Assembly (NCBI GenBank): GCA_002688175.1
Contig: NZCC01000030.1
Span: 1 to 64,000 of the forward strand
DNA length: 64,000 bases
Reading direction: 5' to 3'
DNA from: Chromatiales bacterium
GTDB lineage: Bacteria; Pseudomonadota; Gammaproteobacteria; Steroidobacterales; GCA-2729495
Positions 25,178 to 34,298 of the stretch are shown here, piece by piece; the stretch's first letter is position 1; the number at the start of each line of letters is the position of its first letter. The translations under genes and the position numbers were made by a program. The notes under the pieces were generated by a model. That model was given only the letters and a program-made list of their open reading frames with translations. It made no database searches and was not told where the DNA came from.

Positions 25178-26047
25178 ATGAAATTATTGACGATCGATTC
25201 TCGTGAAGTCACAGGTCGTCCCGGTGTATTACTTGATAGCGGTGATATCCTGGATCTTGCAGCTGCACCGAGTTCACTATCCGAGGCGCAATGGATTCCG
25301 CATTCTGTGGTCAGTGTTATCGCCTCCGGCCGTAATGGTCTGGAGCGTATTCAGCGGCTTGTCGCAGTTGCTGAACGGTCGGATCGACAGCGCTTGTTAC
25401 AGGATGGTGCATTGTTGCCCTATTCGGGAACTGCGTTATTGGCCCCGGTTCGCCGGCCAGGACTCGTCCTCATTGTAGATTCAAATGAATCCAGTTATAT
25501 AAAAAGTCCGAACGCGGCGGTCGGACCCGGCGCAACGGTCACTATCCCTTGGCCCGATGCCGATGTGCTATGGGGCACGCCGATGCTGGCTTGCGTGATC
25601 GGGCGGTCTTTTTTCAAGGCGACTGAGGAGGAAGCTGCCGACGCCATAGCCGGATACACCCTGCTGATCGATTTGTGCGGACTGAAGCCCGCTGCAGAAG
25701 AGAGCAGTACTGCCTGGCGCAAGCATCTTGACAGCAAACAGTTTCCAGGTGCCTGTCCAATAGGGCCGACGATTGTGACCCGCGATGAATTTCGCGATCC
25801 GTCTGGCGCAACAGCCAGTGTGCAAATCAATGATGTCGAAGTTGGGTCGGGTCCCCTGTGGCCCGGCGATGAAAACGTGGGTCGCCTGCTATCCGGGCTA
25901 TCGCAACGTTACGGCTTTCGGCCCGGTGATCTTATTGCATTGGAGCCGTCTGCAGACTCTGTTGGTGCCAGCAGAAAGCTCCGACCAGGGGATCGATTCA
26001 GTGTTACCTATCCCGAGGTGATCGAACTGGATGTGACCATCGAATAG
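25178..26047 (+). CDS. FAH-fold (fumarylacetoacetate hydrolase family) protein, metal site altered
   Basis: A 289-residue protein with the FAH-family layout: a small N-terminal domain, the central MLACVIGRSFFKATEEEAADAIAGYTLLIDLCG block, LDSKQFPGACPIGPTIVT, and RYGFRPGDLIALEPSADSVG with LRPGDRFSVTYPEV near the end. In active members the first block is preceded by two metal-binding glutamates (E-x-E just before LavVIG); here the matching positions are Thr and Met (WGTPMLACVIG), while the third ligand Asp (LLIDLC) is kept. Catalysis by the normal magnesium mechanism is therefore doubtful. ATG 25178 is preceded by ATGGAGGGC. Confidence 0.8.
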   Translation: MKLLTIDSREVTGRPGVLLDSGDILDLAAAPSSLSEAQWIPHSVVSVIASGRNGLERIQRLVAVAERSDRQRLLQDGALLPYSGTALLAPVRRPGLVLIVDSNESSYIKSPNAAVGPGATVTIPWPDADVLWGTPMLACVIGRSFFKATEEEAADAIAGYTLLIDLCGLKPAAEESSTAWRKHLDSKQFPGACPIGPTIVTRDEFRDPSGATASVQINDVEVGSGPLWPGDENVGRLLSGLSQRYGFRPGDLIALEPSADSVGASRKLRPGDRFSVTYPEVIELDVTIE

Positions 26048-26092
26048 GAGCTGCTTCTGGTCACGATTCCAAGTGTGACACTCCGATTTTAC

Positions 26093-26929
26093 CTAGAGTA
26101 CATCCCAAAGCATCCTGAAGGCTGTCAGGCCAAGAAAAAATGCGAATGTCTTACGCAGTGGTATTGGATTCAGGGTGTGTGCCAGATGCGTCCCGAGCGG
26201 CACGGTAAGTATAGTTGCCGGGACAATCAGGCCAAAACCAAGCCAATTAACGTAACCGATACTGAGCGGCGGCATTCCTGTGACGTCGGCTCCACCGATC
26301 ATAAAGCCGATGACGCCGGGTATGGCGATGACCATGCCGAGTCCGGCGGCAGTGCCGACAGCGCGGTGAATGGGGATTCCGAACAACGTCATGATCGGGA
26401 CACTCAAGGTTCCTCCACCAATGCCCATCATGGCTGATAGCGCGCCAATAAGGCCGGTCAGACTTGCGGCACCCGGGCCGGTGGGCGGCGCTTCCCCAAG
26501 TCGCAGGTCTTGTCTGCCGAAACCCATGTGTACTGAGACGATCAGTGCCACGATGGCAAAAATTGAGGTCAAGGCCGTAAACTCAACTCGGTTAGCCAGC
26601 CAGGTTCCAAACAGAGTGCCGAAAAAAATTCCCGGTGCCCAGAGTCGGAATAATTCCAAATCAAATGAACCCTTGCGGTGATGAGCTATTGATGAACGAA
26701 TGCTGGTCGGTATGATTGTCGCAAGAGAGGTGCCCACAGCAAGATGCATCCGGATTTCTGCGTCAATGCCCAGCGAACTGAACACATGATAGAGAACCGG
26801 TACGATAACAATGCCACCACCGACACCAAGCAACCCGGCAAGGATACCGGCAATGATGCCGGTTAGCCCGAGTAGTGGTACGAGCCAGAGCAGCAAAGAC
26901 TGGATATCAATCGGGTCCAATAAACTCAC
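26093..26929 (-). CDS. TauE/SafE family (TSUP) sulfite/organosulfur anion permease-like protein
   Basis: A 278-residue membrane protein with about eight helices in two related halves: LLGLTGIIAGILAGLLGVGGGIVIVPVLYHV and LTGLIGALSAMMGIGGGTLSVPIMTLFG. The repeated G-L-x-G-x-GGG signature is the mark of the TSUP family, which exports or imports sulfur anions and some organic acids. It is read in the same direction as VOC and CoA-transferase genes upstream (28-base gap), so it may move their substrate or product. Sulfur specificity is not shown. Confidence 0.88.
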   Translation of the reverse strand: MSLLDPIDIQSLLLWLVPLLGLTGIIAGILAGLLGVGGGIVIVPVLYHVFSSLGIDAEIRMHLAVGTSLATIIPTSIRSSIAHHRKGSFDLELFRLWAPGIFFGTLFGTWLANRVEFTALTSIFAIVALIVSVHMGFGRQDLRLGEAPPTGPGAASLTGLIGALSAMMGIGGGTLSVPIMTLFGIPIHRAVGTAAGLGMVIAIPGVIGFMIGGADVTGMPPLSIGYVNWLGFGLIVPATILTVPLGTHLAHTLNPIPLRKTFAFFLGLTAFRMLWDVL

Positions 26930-26956
26930 CAGATAAAAATTGGCTTGGCATACCTG

Positions 26957-27856
26957 TCAGGCATGAAGAATTTCGATTAATTCGCCGGCTGAACCGCTGA
27001 GACAGCTTATCTGTCCGAAATTTCGATATGGGGCTTCATCCCTGTCGGACGACAGTGCATCACGTGTGCTGATATCGCGAGCAACGAAACTGACAATCGA
27101 AATTCCGTCGGGCAAGTAGTCATCTCGACCAGGACGAGCCCGGGCCTGCGTCGGCATTTCATCAACTTCAATCAGTGTCTGCCCGGCAAGAGGGAGCGCT
27201 GCTATAGGATATTTGTGTTCGGGCGAATTACCGAAAGCAGCCGACATGCCCTTGACCCGCGACTCGACCGGATCTGCGCCGGGAACAGCAAATGTGGTGC
27301 TGTAAAATGTCTGCAGGTTTGCCATCGATGGGCCACCGAGAATTACTATGAAGACACGATCGACAGGACAGCGAGCGATGGGCGTGTCCAGTTCCGGAAT
27401 CTGTTTCTTGAACTCAGTTAAATAGAGCAGCTCCTTGCCCGGCCCAAGGATCTGCATCGCGCGAATATCATCGGTGAAAGACAAATTCTGTGGTTCACCA
27501 AGAATTTCGAACGGCGAGCCGGCCAGCTTAAGCGCCAGTTCATCGACATTTTCTACCATGATTTCAGCAGCATTCCAGCCGAAGGTAGAAAAGGGGGTGT
27601 AGTTGGGATCCACCTTGGTTTCAATAAAGCGGAATATACATTCTTCACCGGCTACAGGGCTTAACAACAGGTACCGGCTGCCAGCCATCGCCGGTGCTTG
27701 CCACAGGTCAGCAAGGGTTGAGTCCACAATCCCGCGACCCGTCACACGATGATCAAGGTAACCGGTGTAGGCCGCCTCAACCTCGGCAAGATCTGGCGCG
27801 GTGACAGTAATACAGGCAATGGGGCCTAATGATCCTGCCGCTTCGTCTTCCGGCAT
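26957..27856 (-). CDS. Two-domain VOC (glyoxalase/dioxygenase fold) protein
   Basis: A 299-residue protein with two VOC-like domains. The first starts at IACITVTAPDLAEVEAAYTGYL, the second at VDRVFIVILGGPSMANLQTFYSTTF. The usual His/Glu metal ligands are not obvious, so the active-site chemistry is uncertain. It overlaps the stop/start of the CoA-transferase gene by one base, so the pair is tightly coupled. A role as epimerase, lyase or binding protein in the same pathway is only inferred. Confidence 0.65.
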   Translation of the reverse strand: MPEDEAAGSLGPIACITVTAPDLAEVEAAYTGYLDHRVTGRGIVDSTLADLWQAPAMAGSRYLLLSPVAGEECIFRFIETKVDPNYTPFSTFGWNAAEIMVENVDELALKLAGSPFEILGEPQNLSFTDDIRAMQILGPGKELLYLTEFKKQIPELDTPIARCPVDRVFIVILGGPSMANLQTFYSTTFAVPGADPVESRVKGMSAAFGNSPEHKYPIAALPLAGQTLIEVDEMPTQARARPGRDDYLPDGISIVSFVARDISTRDALSSDRDEAPYRNFGQISCLSGSAGELIEILHA

Positions 27857-29070
27857 CAGATGATGCCCGCGGTAGCCAGCGTCGCAAGTCGGTCATCATC
27901 GTAGTTCAGTACCTGCCGATAGATTTCTTCATTATGCTGACCGAGCGCCGGGCCAGGCAGACGAATTGAACCCGGCGTCGCAGATAATTTTGGCGCAACA
28001 TTCTGCATCAACAGTTCACCGAACTCAGGGTGTTGAGTCTTAATGATGGCTTCACGTGCCTTGAAATGAGCGTCTTCAAGCATCTCCGGAGCGCGGTAGA
28101 TTTTGCCCGACGGGATGCCACTCTCGGACATCAACTCTTCAAGTTCTGCGGCATCAATGGTGCACGTCCAGTCTGAGACGATGGCATCAAGTTCGACCTG
28201 GTTCGCGCCACGTGCAGAATGAGTCTGATATTTCTCATCCTCTGCCAGGTCAGGCCGATCCATGGCTTCGGTCAGACGCTTGAAAACAGTGTCCTGATTT
28301 GCAGCGATCAGAATCATATTATTGTCCCGGGTCGGATAGACATTTGACGGTGCGACATTTGGCAGAATCGATCCCTGTCGTTCACGTATGTAACCGGCAT
28401 GGTCATATTCTGTAATCAGTGACTCCATCATATTCAGGACAGCTTCATAAATAGCTGAGTCCACAACCTGGCCTTCGCCGGTGCGCTCACGATGATGCAA
28501 GGCTGTGAGTGCACCAATACACGCAAATGTTGCTGCGAGTGAATCACCGATACTGATGCCCATGCGACTTGGAGGTGTTGACGGGTCGCCGCATACATAT
28601 CGCAGCCCTCCCATAGATTCACCGACGGCACCAAACCCGGCTCGTTTGGAGTAAGGACCGGTTTGACCAAACCCGGATACACGAACCATGATCAGTCCGG
28701 GATTGATTTTTTTGAGCTCCTCATATGACAGATTCCAGCGCTCCATCGTACCCGGGCGAAAATTTTCCAGTAAAAAATCTGCTTTCGAAATAAGTTCCCT
28801 CGCGATTTCCTGGCCTTCAGCCTCACGCAGGTTCAGCGTCACGGATTTCTTGTTTCGGGCAATGACCGGCCACCACAGCGACTTTCCATGTGACTTTTCC
28901 TGACCCCATTCCCGCATGGGGTCACCCTTGCCCGGTGGTTCAACCTTGATGACTTCTGCGCCGAAATCGCCCATCAACTGGCCGCAGAATGGTCCTGCGA
29001 GCAGCGTTCCCATTTCGATGAGACGAAGATCTGCAAGTGGGCCTGTATTAGGTTTCTCTTCATTTGTCAT
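27856..29070 (-). CDS. Family III (CaiB/BaiF) CoA-transferase
   Basis: A 404-residue CoA-transferase with the start GPLADLRLIEMGTLLAGPFCGQLMGDFGAEVIKVEPPGKGDPMR, the catalytic-Asp region (NLREAEGQEIARELISKADFLLENFRPGTMERW; catalytic Asp in the family lies at about residue 169), RVSGFGQTGPYSKRAGF, GISIGDSLAATFACIGAL and a Gly-rich end. Members move CoA between an acyl-CoA and a free acid. Next to an HMG-CoA-lyase-like enzyme, a substrate such as 3-hydroxy-3-methylglutarate, citramalate or itaconate is a reasonable guess. GGAAAGGA precedes the ATG. Confidence 0.9.
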   Translation of the reverse strand: MTNEEKPNTGPLADLRLIEMGTLLAGPFCGQLMGDFGAEVIKVEPPGKGDPMREWGQEKSHGKSLWWPVIARNKKSVTLNLREAEGQEIARELISKADFLLENFRPGTMERWNLSYEELKKINPGLIMVRVSGFGQTGPYSKRAGFGAVGESMGGLRYVCGDPSTPPSRMGISIGDSLAATFACIGALTALHHRERTGEGQVVDSAIYEAVLNMMESLITEYDHAGYIRERQGSILPNVAPSNVYPTRDNNMILIAANQDTVFKRLTEAMDRPDLAEDEKYQTHSARGANQVELDAIVSDWTCTIDAAELEELMSESGIPSGKIYRAPEMLEDAHFKAREAIIKTQHPEFGELLMQNVAPKLSATPGSIRLPGPALGQHNEEIYRQVLNYDDDRLATLATAGII

Positions 29071-29266
29071 GTGGTCATTCCTTTCCGAGAGTCAGTCAGT
29101 TGCCGGTCAGCCTTCTGGATACAGCCAGCCTTGTAGATTGGTGTAGTCAGGTGTGGTAGTAACGGTTGTACAAAAAATGGCGTCGTGTTCAGTGCGTAAA
29201 TGGGTGTTTCGACCCATGCACCGTATAGTATAGAATAAGTCTCTTTAAGCTGTCTGCAAACAAGTA

Positions 29267-30199
29267 ATGACTGAAGGCTCCCAAAAAGTTTCCATTATTG
29301 AGGTAGGCCCGCGTGATGGCCTGCAAAGTGAACCGGAGATCCTGTCTACACTGGCCAAGGTCGAATTCATCCAGCGGGCAATCGATGCCGGAATCAGGCG
29401 TCTGGAAGTCACAAGCTTTGTGCATCCGAAGCGGGTTCCGCAGATGGCTGATGCAGAGGATGTCATTCGCAGCTTGCCGGATCGGTCGGATGTGACCTAT
29501 ATCGGTCTCGTATTAAATCGGCGCGGATTTGATCGGGCGCGCGATGTCAAAATTGATGAAATCGGCATGGCTGTCGTTGCCAGTGATACCTATAACCGGC
29601 GCAACCAGGGGGTTTCGACGAATGAGTCGATCCAGGCCTGGCTGGATATAGCCAGAGATGCCAAGGAGGCTGGAATTCGTGCCAACGTTATGGTGTCGTC
29701 CGCCTTTGGCTGTCCGTTTGAGGGCGAGGTGGCGTTGCAGACCGTACTGGATATTGTTGATCAGGTTGCACAGGGCGATCCGGTCGAATTGGGTATCGCT
29801 GATAGCATTGGCGTTGCTGTCCCAAACCAGGTCACCGAGATGGTTGCAGCCATACGTGAGCATGTGCCGCATTTGCCGATTCGCTGTCATCTTCATAATA
29901 CCCGTAATACAGGTCTTGCCAATGCTCAGGCCGCGCTGGAATCCGGTGTGGCATCAATAGATGCGAGCATTGGTGGAATCGGTGGTTGCCCATTTGCGCC
30001 GGCCGCAACAGGTAACATCCCAACTGACGATTTGATTTATATGTTTGAACGATCCGGCGTTGAGACCGGAGTGTCACTGGAGAAGATAATAGCAACCAGC
30101 GAATGGCTGCAGGAGCAACTTGGCCGCGGTGTGCCTGCCATGCTGCCTAAAGCTGGCATTTTTCCTCAGATCGCTGAAAAATACAGAGAAGCCAGCTAG
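29267..30199 (+). CDS. Hydroxymethylglutaryl-CoA lyase-like enzyme
   Basis: A 310-residue TIM-barrel lyase. It has IIEVGPRDGLQSEPE (catalytic Arg and metal Asp), LEVTSFVHPKRVPQMADA, the HxH metal pair in CHLHNTRNTGLANAQAAL, and the loop GIGGCPFAPAATGNIPTDDLIYM with the catalytic Cys. This is the HMG-CoA lyase signature, seen also in related 4-hydroxy-2-oxo and citramalyl-CoA type lyases. It is transcribed away from the CoA-transferase/VOC genes, so both could respond to the IclR regulator. It would make acetoacetate and acetyl-CoA if the substrate is HMG-CoA. Confidence 0.88.
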   Translation: MTEGSQKVSIIEVGPRDGLQSEPEILSTLAKVEFIQRAIDAGIRRLEVTSFVHPKRVPQMADAEDVIRSLPDRSDVTYIGLVLNRRGFDRARDVKIDEIGMAVVASDTYNRRNQGVSTNESIQAWLDIARDAKEAGIRANVMVSSAFGCPFEGEVALQTVLDIVDQVAQGDPVELGIADSIGVAVPNQVTEMVAAIREHVPHLPIRCHLHNTRNTGLANAQAALESGVASIDASIGGIGGCPFAPAATGNIPTDDLIYMFERSGVETGVSLEKIIATSEWLQEQLGRGVPAMLPKAGIFPQIAEKYREAS

Positions 30200-30338
30200 G
30201 CGGGTCAATCAGGTTATTTGCCCGTAGCATCGGTATTTTGCAAATAAAAAAGTAGCGTCAAGTTTGTGTTGACTGCCGGACCGGGTGTCTGCAGCAGTTG
30301 TTTGATTAAATTTATAGAAATAATTTTAAGGTGAAAAC

Positions 30339-32399
30339 ATGAGTTACCGTCTTGGTGTAGATGTCGGCGGCACGTTTACCGATCTGCTCTTAATTAGCGA
30401 GGAAAGCGGGGAAACATTTACCGCTAAAGTTCCTTCAACACCGGAAGATTCATCAGTTGGCGTTCTGAATGGCGTGGCGCGAATTTGCGATGAATCGGGT
30501 GTCGATCCCAAGAAAATTCAGCGTGTGATGCACGGTACCACCGTGGCAACTAATGCAGTGCTGCAAGGGAAAGGCGCTAAAGTCGGCCTGGTGACAACTA
30601 AGGGTTATGAACAAACCCTGCAGGTTGCACGTTCATTCTGTCCGGGAGGACTCGGCGGTTGGGTGACCTTCAACAAAAGTCCGTTGCTGGCGCCGCTCGA
30701 GCTCACCATCGGTGCGGATGAGCGCATCGGTGCATCGGGCGAGATTATCCGTGAACTGGACGAGGACGCATTGCGTAAAGATCTCGGGACGCTGAAGGCG
30801 ACCGGTGAAGTGGAAGCGCTGACCATATGCTTCGTCAATGCCTACATTAACGGCGATAACGAGCAGAAGGCCGCGGCCATTGCACGCGAAGTTTTCGGTG
30901 ATACGGCCATCTCAATATCAAGCGAGGTCGTCCCGGAAATGCAGGAGTACGAACGTACCGAGACGACGGTCATGAATTCTTACGTACGTCCCGAAATGCG
31001 GTTATACATTGATAACCTGCAATCGGCACTAAATACACGCATGGGCGATGATCTATTGCTATCGCTTCTCCGCAGCGACGGTGGCCTGGCTTCGGGTCGT
31101 GCGGCAGCTGATTCGCCGGTTAACATGTTGATGTCCGGTCCGGCCGGCGGCGTAACCGGTGCAATTTATTTCTGTAGCCGATCCGGTTTTGATGACATCC
31201 TGACGTTCGACATGGGCGGTACGTCGACCGATGTGGCGTTGATTCAGGATTCAAAGGCTCGCGTCCGGCGTGAAACGTTCGTCGGTGACGTCAAGGTTCG
31301 GGCACCGTCTGTCGATGTACGTACGGTCGGTGCCGGGGGCGGTTCCATAGCTTTCGTCCCGGAGTTGACCGGAGCGCTGCGCGTCGGGCCTGAATCTGCC
31401 GGTGCCGTACCTGGCCCCGCCGCCTACATGAAGGGTGGCGACCGGCCAACCGTTTGCGACGCCAACGTCGTGCTTGGCTACTTGCCGTCCGACGTGCAGC
31501 TCGGTGGCAAAATGGAAATTTCCAAAGATGCGGCTGATAAGGCTGTGCAGACGATTGCGGACGCATTGGACATTGATTTGCTGGAAGCTGCGGAAGGCAT
31601 CATCAAGGTTGTCAACGAGTCGATGTTTGGCGCACTGCGTCTCGTCTCGGTCGAGCAGGGTTACGATCCGCGTGACTTCGCGCTGGTCTGCTTCGGTGGT
31701 GCAGGTCCACTGCACGCGAATGCGATGGGGATCCTGTCGGACGCATGGCCGGTCATTATCCCGCCGGGTCCGGGCGTGCTGTGCGCTTATGGTGACGCGA
31801 CGACAACGGTTCAGGACGAGGCAACTCGTACCTACATCAAGATGGCCGAGGCCACCACAAAGGAACAGCTGCTGGAGGATCTTAAGGTCCTACAGAATCG
31901 CGCGGCCGAATCGCTGATCGCTGATGGTATTTCAAAGAAGGAGCTCGAAGTCGTCTACCAGGCCGACATTCGTTATGCAGGTCAGGCATTCGAAATAACG
32001 CTTGACTTCACCGAAGCTGAATTGAATTCACAGGGTGTTTCGGTCATCACAGACCAGTTCGACGCCGAGCACGACCAGTTGTTCAGCTTCAAGTTAAGCG
32101 ACGGCCACGAGATCCTGATGATTCGTGCAGTTGTGAAGGCCAAGGCCAAAGACGTTGCAGCGCGCTCCTTCGGTTCGGCGGACGCCAAACTGACGGACTG
32201 CATTATTCACGAGTCGAAGTTTTACTATGAAAGTGCCTGGTACGATTCTCCGTTGTATGACCGCGCCAAGCTGCATTCGGGCATTGTGGTACCGGGGCCG
32301 TCGATCGTTATGGAGATGGACTCGACGACGGTCATATTGCCGGGGCACGAAGCCACGGTCGACAAGATCGGCAATCTGCTGATCAACCCGAGCAAGTAA
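30339..32399 (+). CDS. Hydantoinase/oxoprolinase family, subunit A (HyuA-like)
   Basis: A 686-residue protein. The N-terminal domain opens with YRLGVDVGGTFTDLLLI, the sugar-kinase-like phosphate loop. HGTTVATNAVLQGKGAKVGLVTTKGYE follows, then the Hydantoinase_A core with SLLRSDGGLASGRAAADSPVNMLMSGPAGGVTGA, DMGGTSTDVALI and CFGGAGPLHANAMG. Family members are ATP-dependent: N-methylhydantoinase, 5-oxoprolinase, and acetone or acetophenone carboxylase. It pairs with HyuB 16 bases downstream. Which amide or ketone it acts on is not decided; AAGGTG before the ATG is a fair ribosome site. Confidence 0.88.
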   Translation: MSYRLGVDVGGTFTDLLLISEESGETFTAKVPSTPEDSSVGVLNGVARICDESGVDPKKIQRVMHGTTVATNAVLQGKGAKVGLVTTKGYEQTLQVARSFCPGGLGGWVTFNKSPLLAPLELTIGADERIGASGEIIRELDEDALRKDLGTLKATGEVEALTICFVNAYINGDNEQKAAAIAREVFGDTAISISSEVVPEMQEYERTETTVMNSYVRPEMRLYIDNLQSALNTRMGDDLLLSLLRSDGGLASGRAAADSPVNMLMSGPAGGVTGAIYFCSRSGFDDILTFDMGGTSTDVALIQDSKARVRRETFVGDVKVRAPSVDVRTVGAGGGSIAFVPELTGALRVGPESAGAVPGPAAYMKGGDRPTVCDANVVLGYLPSDVQLGGKMEISKDAADKAVQTIADALDIDLLEAAEGIIKVVNESMFGALRLVSVEQGYDPRDFALVCFGGAGPLHANAMGILSDAWPVIIPPGPGVLCAYGDATTTVQDEATRTYIKMAEATTKEQLLEDLKVLQNRAAESLIADGISKKELEVVYQADIRYAGQAFEITLDFTEAELNSQGVSVITDQFDAEHDQLFSFKLSDGHEILMIRAVVKAKAKDVAARSFGSADAKLTDCIIHESKFYYESAWYDSPLYDRAKLHSGIVVPGPSIVMEMDSTTVILPGHEATVDKIGNLLINPSK

Positions 32400-32415
32400 G
32401 GGAGAGGAGAGAACC

Positions 32416-34287
32416 ATGACTGCAAGAATTATCGAGACCAATGACACTCCTCTCAAGAAGGTTGAAGTCGAAGGCGTGACCGCCGACATCATCGAGAACG
32501 CACTAAAGAATGCGCGCATCGAGATGGACGCCGTTTTGTTCCGCACGGCAATGTCGCCCGGTATCCGTGAGCAGGGCGACTGTTTCCCGATGGTCGCCAA
32601 CAGAGAAGGTAAGATGGTCGTCGGCCAGTTTGGTTCGTTCATCGGTCCCTTCATGGAAGCCTATGATGCCGAGATCGAGGAAGGTGACATCATCCTGACC
32701 AACGATCCGTACATGTGTAATGCCGCTGTATCGCACCTTCCGGACTGGATCGTGCTGATGCCGGTCTTCAAGGACGGCCGGCATATCGCATGGACCGCGA
32801 TGTTCGGGCACATGTCTGATAACGGCGGCATGGTCCCCGGATCCATCCCGATCAAGGCGACAACGATCTACCAGGAAGGCATTCGTATTCCACCGACCAA
32901 ACTGTATAAAAACGGTGAATTGCAGGAAGACCTACTGGAGCTGATTCTGCACAATGTTCGAACGTCACAATGGAATCGCTTCGATCTGAACGCACTGGTT
33001 GCCGCCTGCAAGACGGCCGGACGTCGCTGTGTCGAAATGGCGGAACGCTTTGGTGACGATATCCTGTACAGCGCGATGGACATCATGCTGGAACGTAATT
33101 ACAAAGCGATGAAGTTCATCATTCAGAATTTCATTCCGGAAGAACCGCGAACCTTTGAGGACTATATCTGCGATGACGGCATGGGCATGGGTCCATACAA
33201 GATCAAATGCACGATGTGGCGTGAAGGTGATGTCGCAATCTTTGATTTCGAGGGTACCGACCCGCAGGCGCAGAGTTCCGTAAATTTTTATCTGAACGAA
33301 GACATGTTCAAGATGTTTTTCGGTTCGTTCACGATTAATGTTGTGGATCCGCATATCGTCTTCAACGACGGCTTCTATGACCTCGTCGATGTTCGTATCC
33401 CGGCGGGCACCTTGCTCAAACCTAAGTTCCCGGCAGCGCTTTCGGGGCGCACCCATGCGCTGGGACGTCTGTTCGACGTACTGCAGGCACTACTGGGATC
33501 CGGCGCGCCGGATCAAATGCTGAATGCCGCAGGTTTCTCGGATTCCCCTCATTTGTTCTACTCTGGTTACGACAACCGTGAGGGCAAGGACGGTGAATGG
33601 TTTCAACTATTCCAGATCGGTTTCGGCGGCATTCCAGGTCGACCAGTTGGTGACGGACCTGACGGTCATTCCCTGTGGCCCGGGTTTACGAACGTACCGA
33701 ACGAGTTTATCGAATCGTATTTTCCGCTGCGCATAGAGCGATACGAGACAATTCCTGATTCAGGTGGTGCTGGTCTGCACCGCGGTGGTAATGGACTGAG
33801 CGTTGCCTACCGTTTTCTGGCGGACGGCGATATCGCGATTCATGACGAACGCTGGCTGACATATCCATGGGGTGTGATAGGCGGACAGGTTGGTTTGCGT
33901 TCGACCAAGCGACTAGTGCGCATTGACGGCAGCGAAGAATGGCTGCCATCGAAGTGCGATGGCATCCATGTCAATGCCGGTGATCTGTTGTACTTCAATA
34001 CCTGGGGTGGGGGCGGCTGGGGCGATCCCCTTGCACGCGACGCCGAACTTGTACTGGCAGATGTTAAACGCAACCTGGTTACCGCAGATGGTGCAAAGGA
34101 CTACGGCGTCGTTATAAACGACGGTTCCGTGGATGAAGCGGCAACCGAAGGACTGCGTGCAGAGATGCGCGAGGCCCGTGGTGACGAAATCTCCACGTTT
34201 AACTTTGGTCCTTCGATCGATGAGATTCGTGCCAGTTGCAAGCAGGAAACCGGTCTGGACGCACCGGAGCCGCCTGTATTCAGATAG
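32416..34287 (+). CDS. Hydantoinase/oxoprolinase family, subunit B (HyuB-like)
   Basis: A 623-residue HyuB. Family blocks include VLFRTAMSPGIREQGDCF, GDIILTNDPYMCNAAVSHLPDWIVLMPVF, FGHMSDNGGMVPGSIP, VRTSQWNRFDLNALVAACKTAGRR, GRTHALGRLFDVLQALL, RYETIPDSGGAGLHRGGNGLSVAYRF and NTWGGGGWGDPLARD. The DPY and glycine-rich end are typical. The partner HyuA activates the substrate with ATP and B completes the hydrolysis or carboxylation. Length is within the range of the short form (about 600). The strong GGAGAGGAG lies just before the ATG. Confidence 0.88.
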   Translation: MTARIIETNDTPLKKVEVEGVTADIIENALKNARIEMDAVLFRTAMSPGIREQGDCFPMVANREGKMVVGQFGSFIGPFMEAYDAEIEEGDIILTNDPYMCNAAVSHLPDWIVLMPVFKDGRHIAWTAMFGHMSDNGGMVPGSIPIKATTIYQEGIRIPPTKLYKNGELQEDLLELILHNVRTSQWNRFDLNALVAACKTAGRRCVEMAERFGDDILYSAMDIMLERNYKAMKFIIQNFIPEEPRTFEDYICDDGMGMGPYKIKCTMWREGDVAIFDFEGTDPQAQSSVNFYLNEDMFKMFFGSFTINVVDPHIVFNDGFYDLVDVRIPAGTLLKPKFPAALSGRTHALGRLFDVLQALLGSGAPDQMLNAAGFSDSPHLFYSGYDNREGKDGEWFQLFQIGFGGIPGRPVGDGPDGHSLWPGFTNVPNEFIESYFPLRIERYETIPDSGGAGLHRGGNGLSVAYRFLADGDIAIHDERWLTYPWGVIGGQVGLRSTKRLVRIDGSEEWLPSKCDGIHVNAGDLLYFNTWGGGGWGDPLARDAELVLADVKRNLVTADGAKDYGVVINDGSVDEAATEGLRAEMREARGDEISTFNFGPSIDEIRASCKQETGLDAPEPPVFR

Positions 34288-34298
34288 TCGTTCTTTGG

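Noticed and set aside
29192..29221. Stem-loop GTGC...ATGGGT/ACCCAT...GCAC upstream of the lyase gene as a riboswitch
   Set aside because: The stem is short and bulged and matches no riboswitch family I know. It may be a chance hairpin.
30339..34287. HyuAB as acetone carboxylase
   Set aside because: No gamma subunit gene is adjacent and the HyuA/HyuB sizes fit the general hydantoinase/oxoprolinase group; substrate not decidable.
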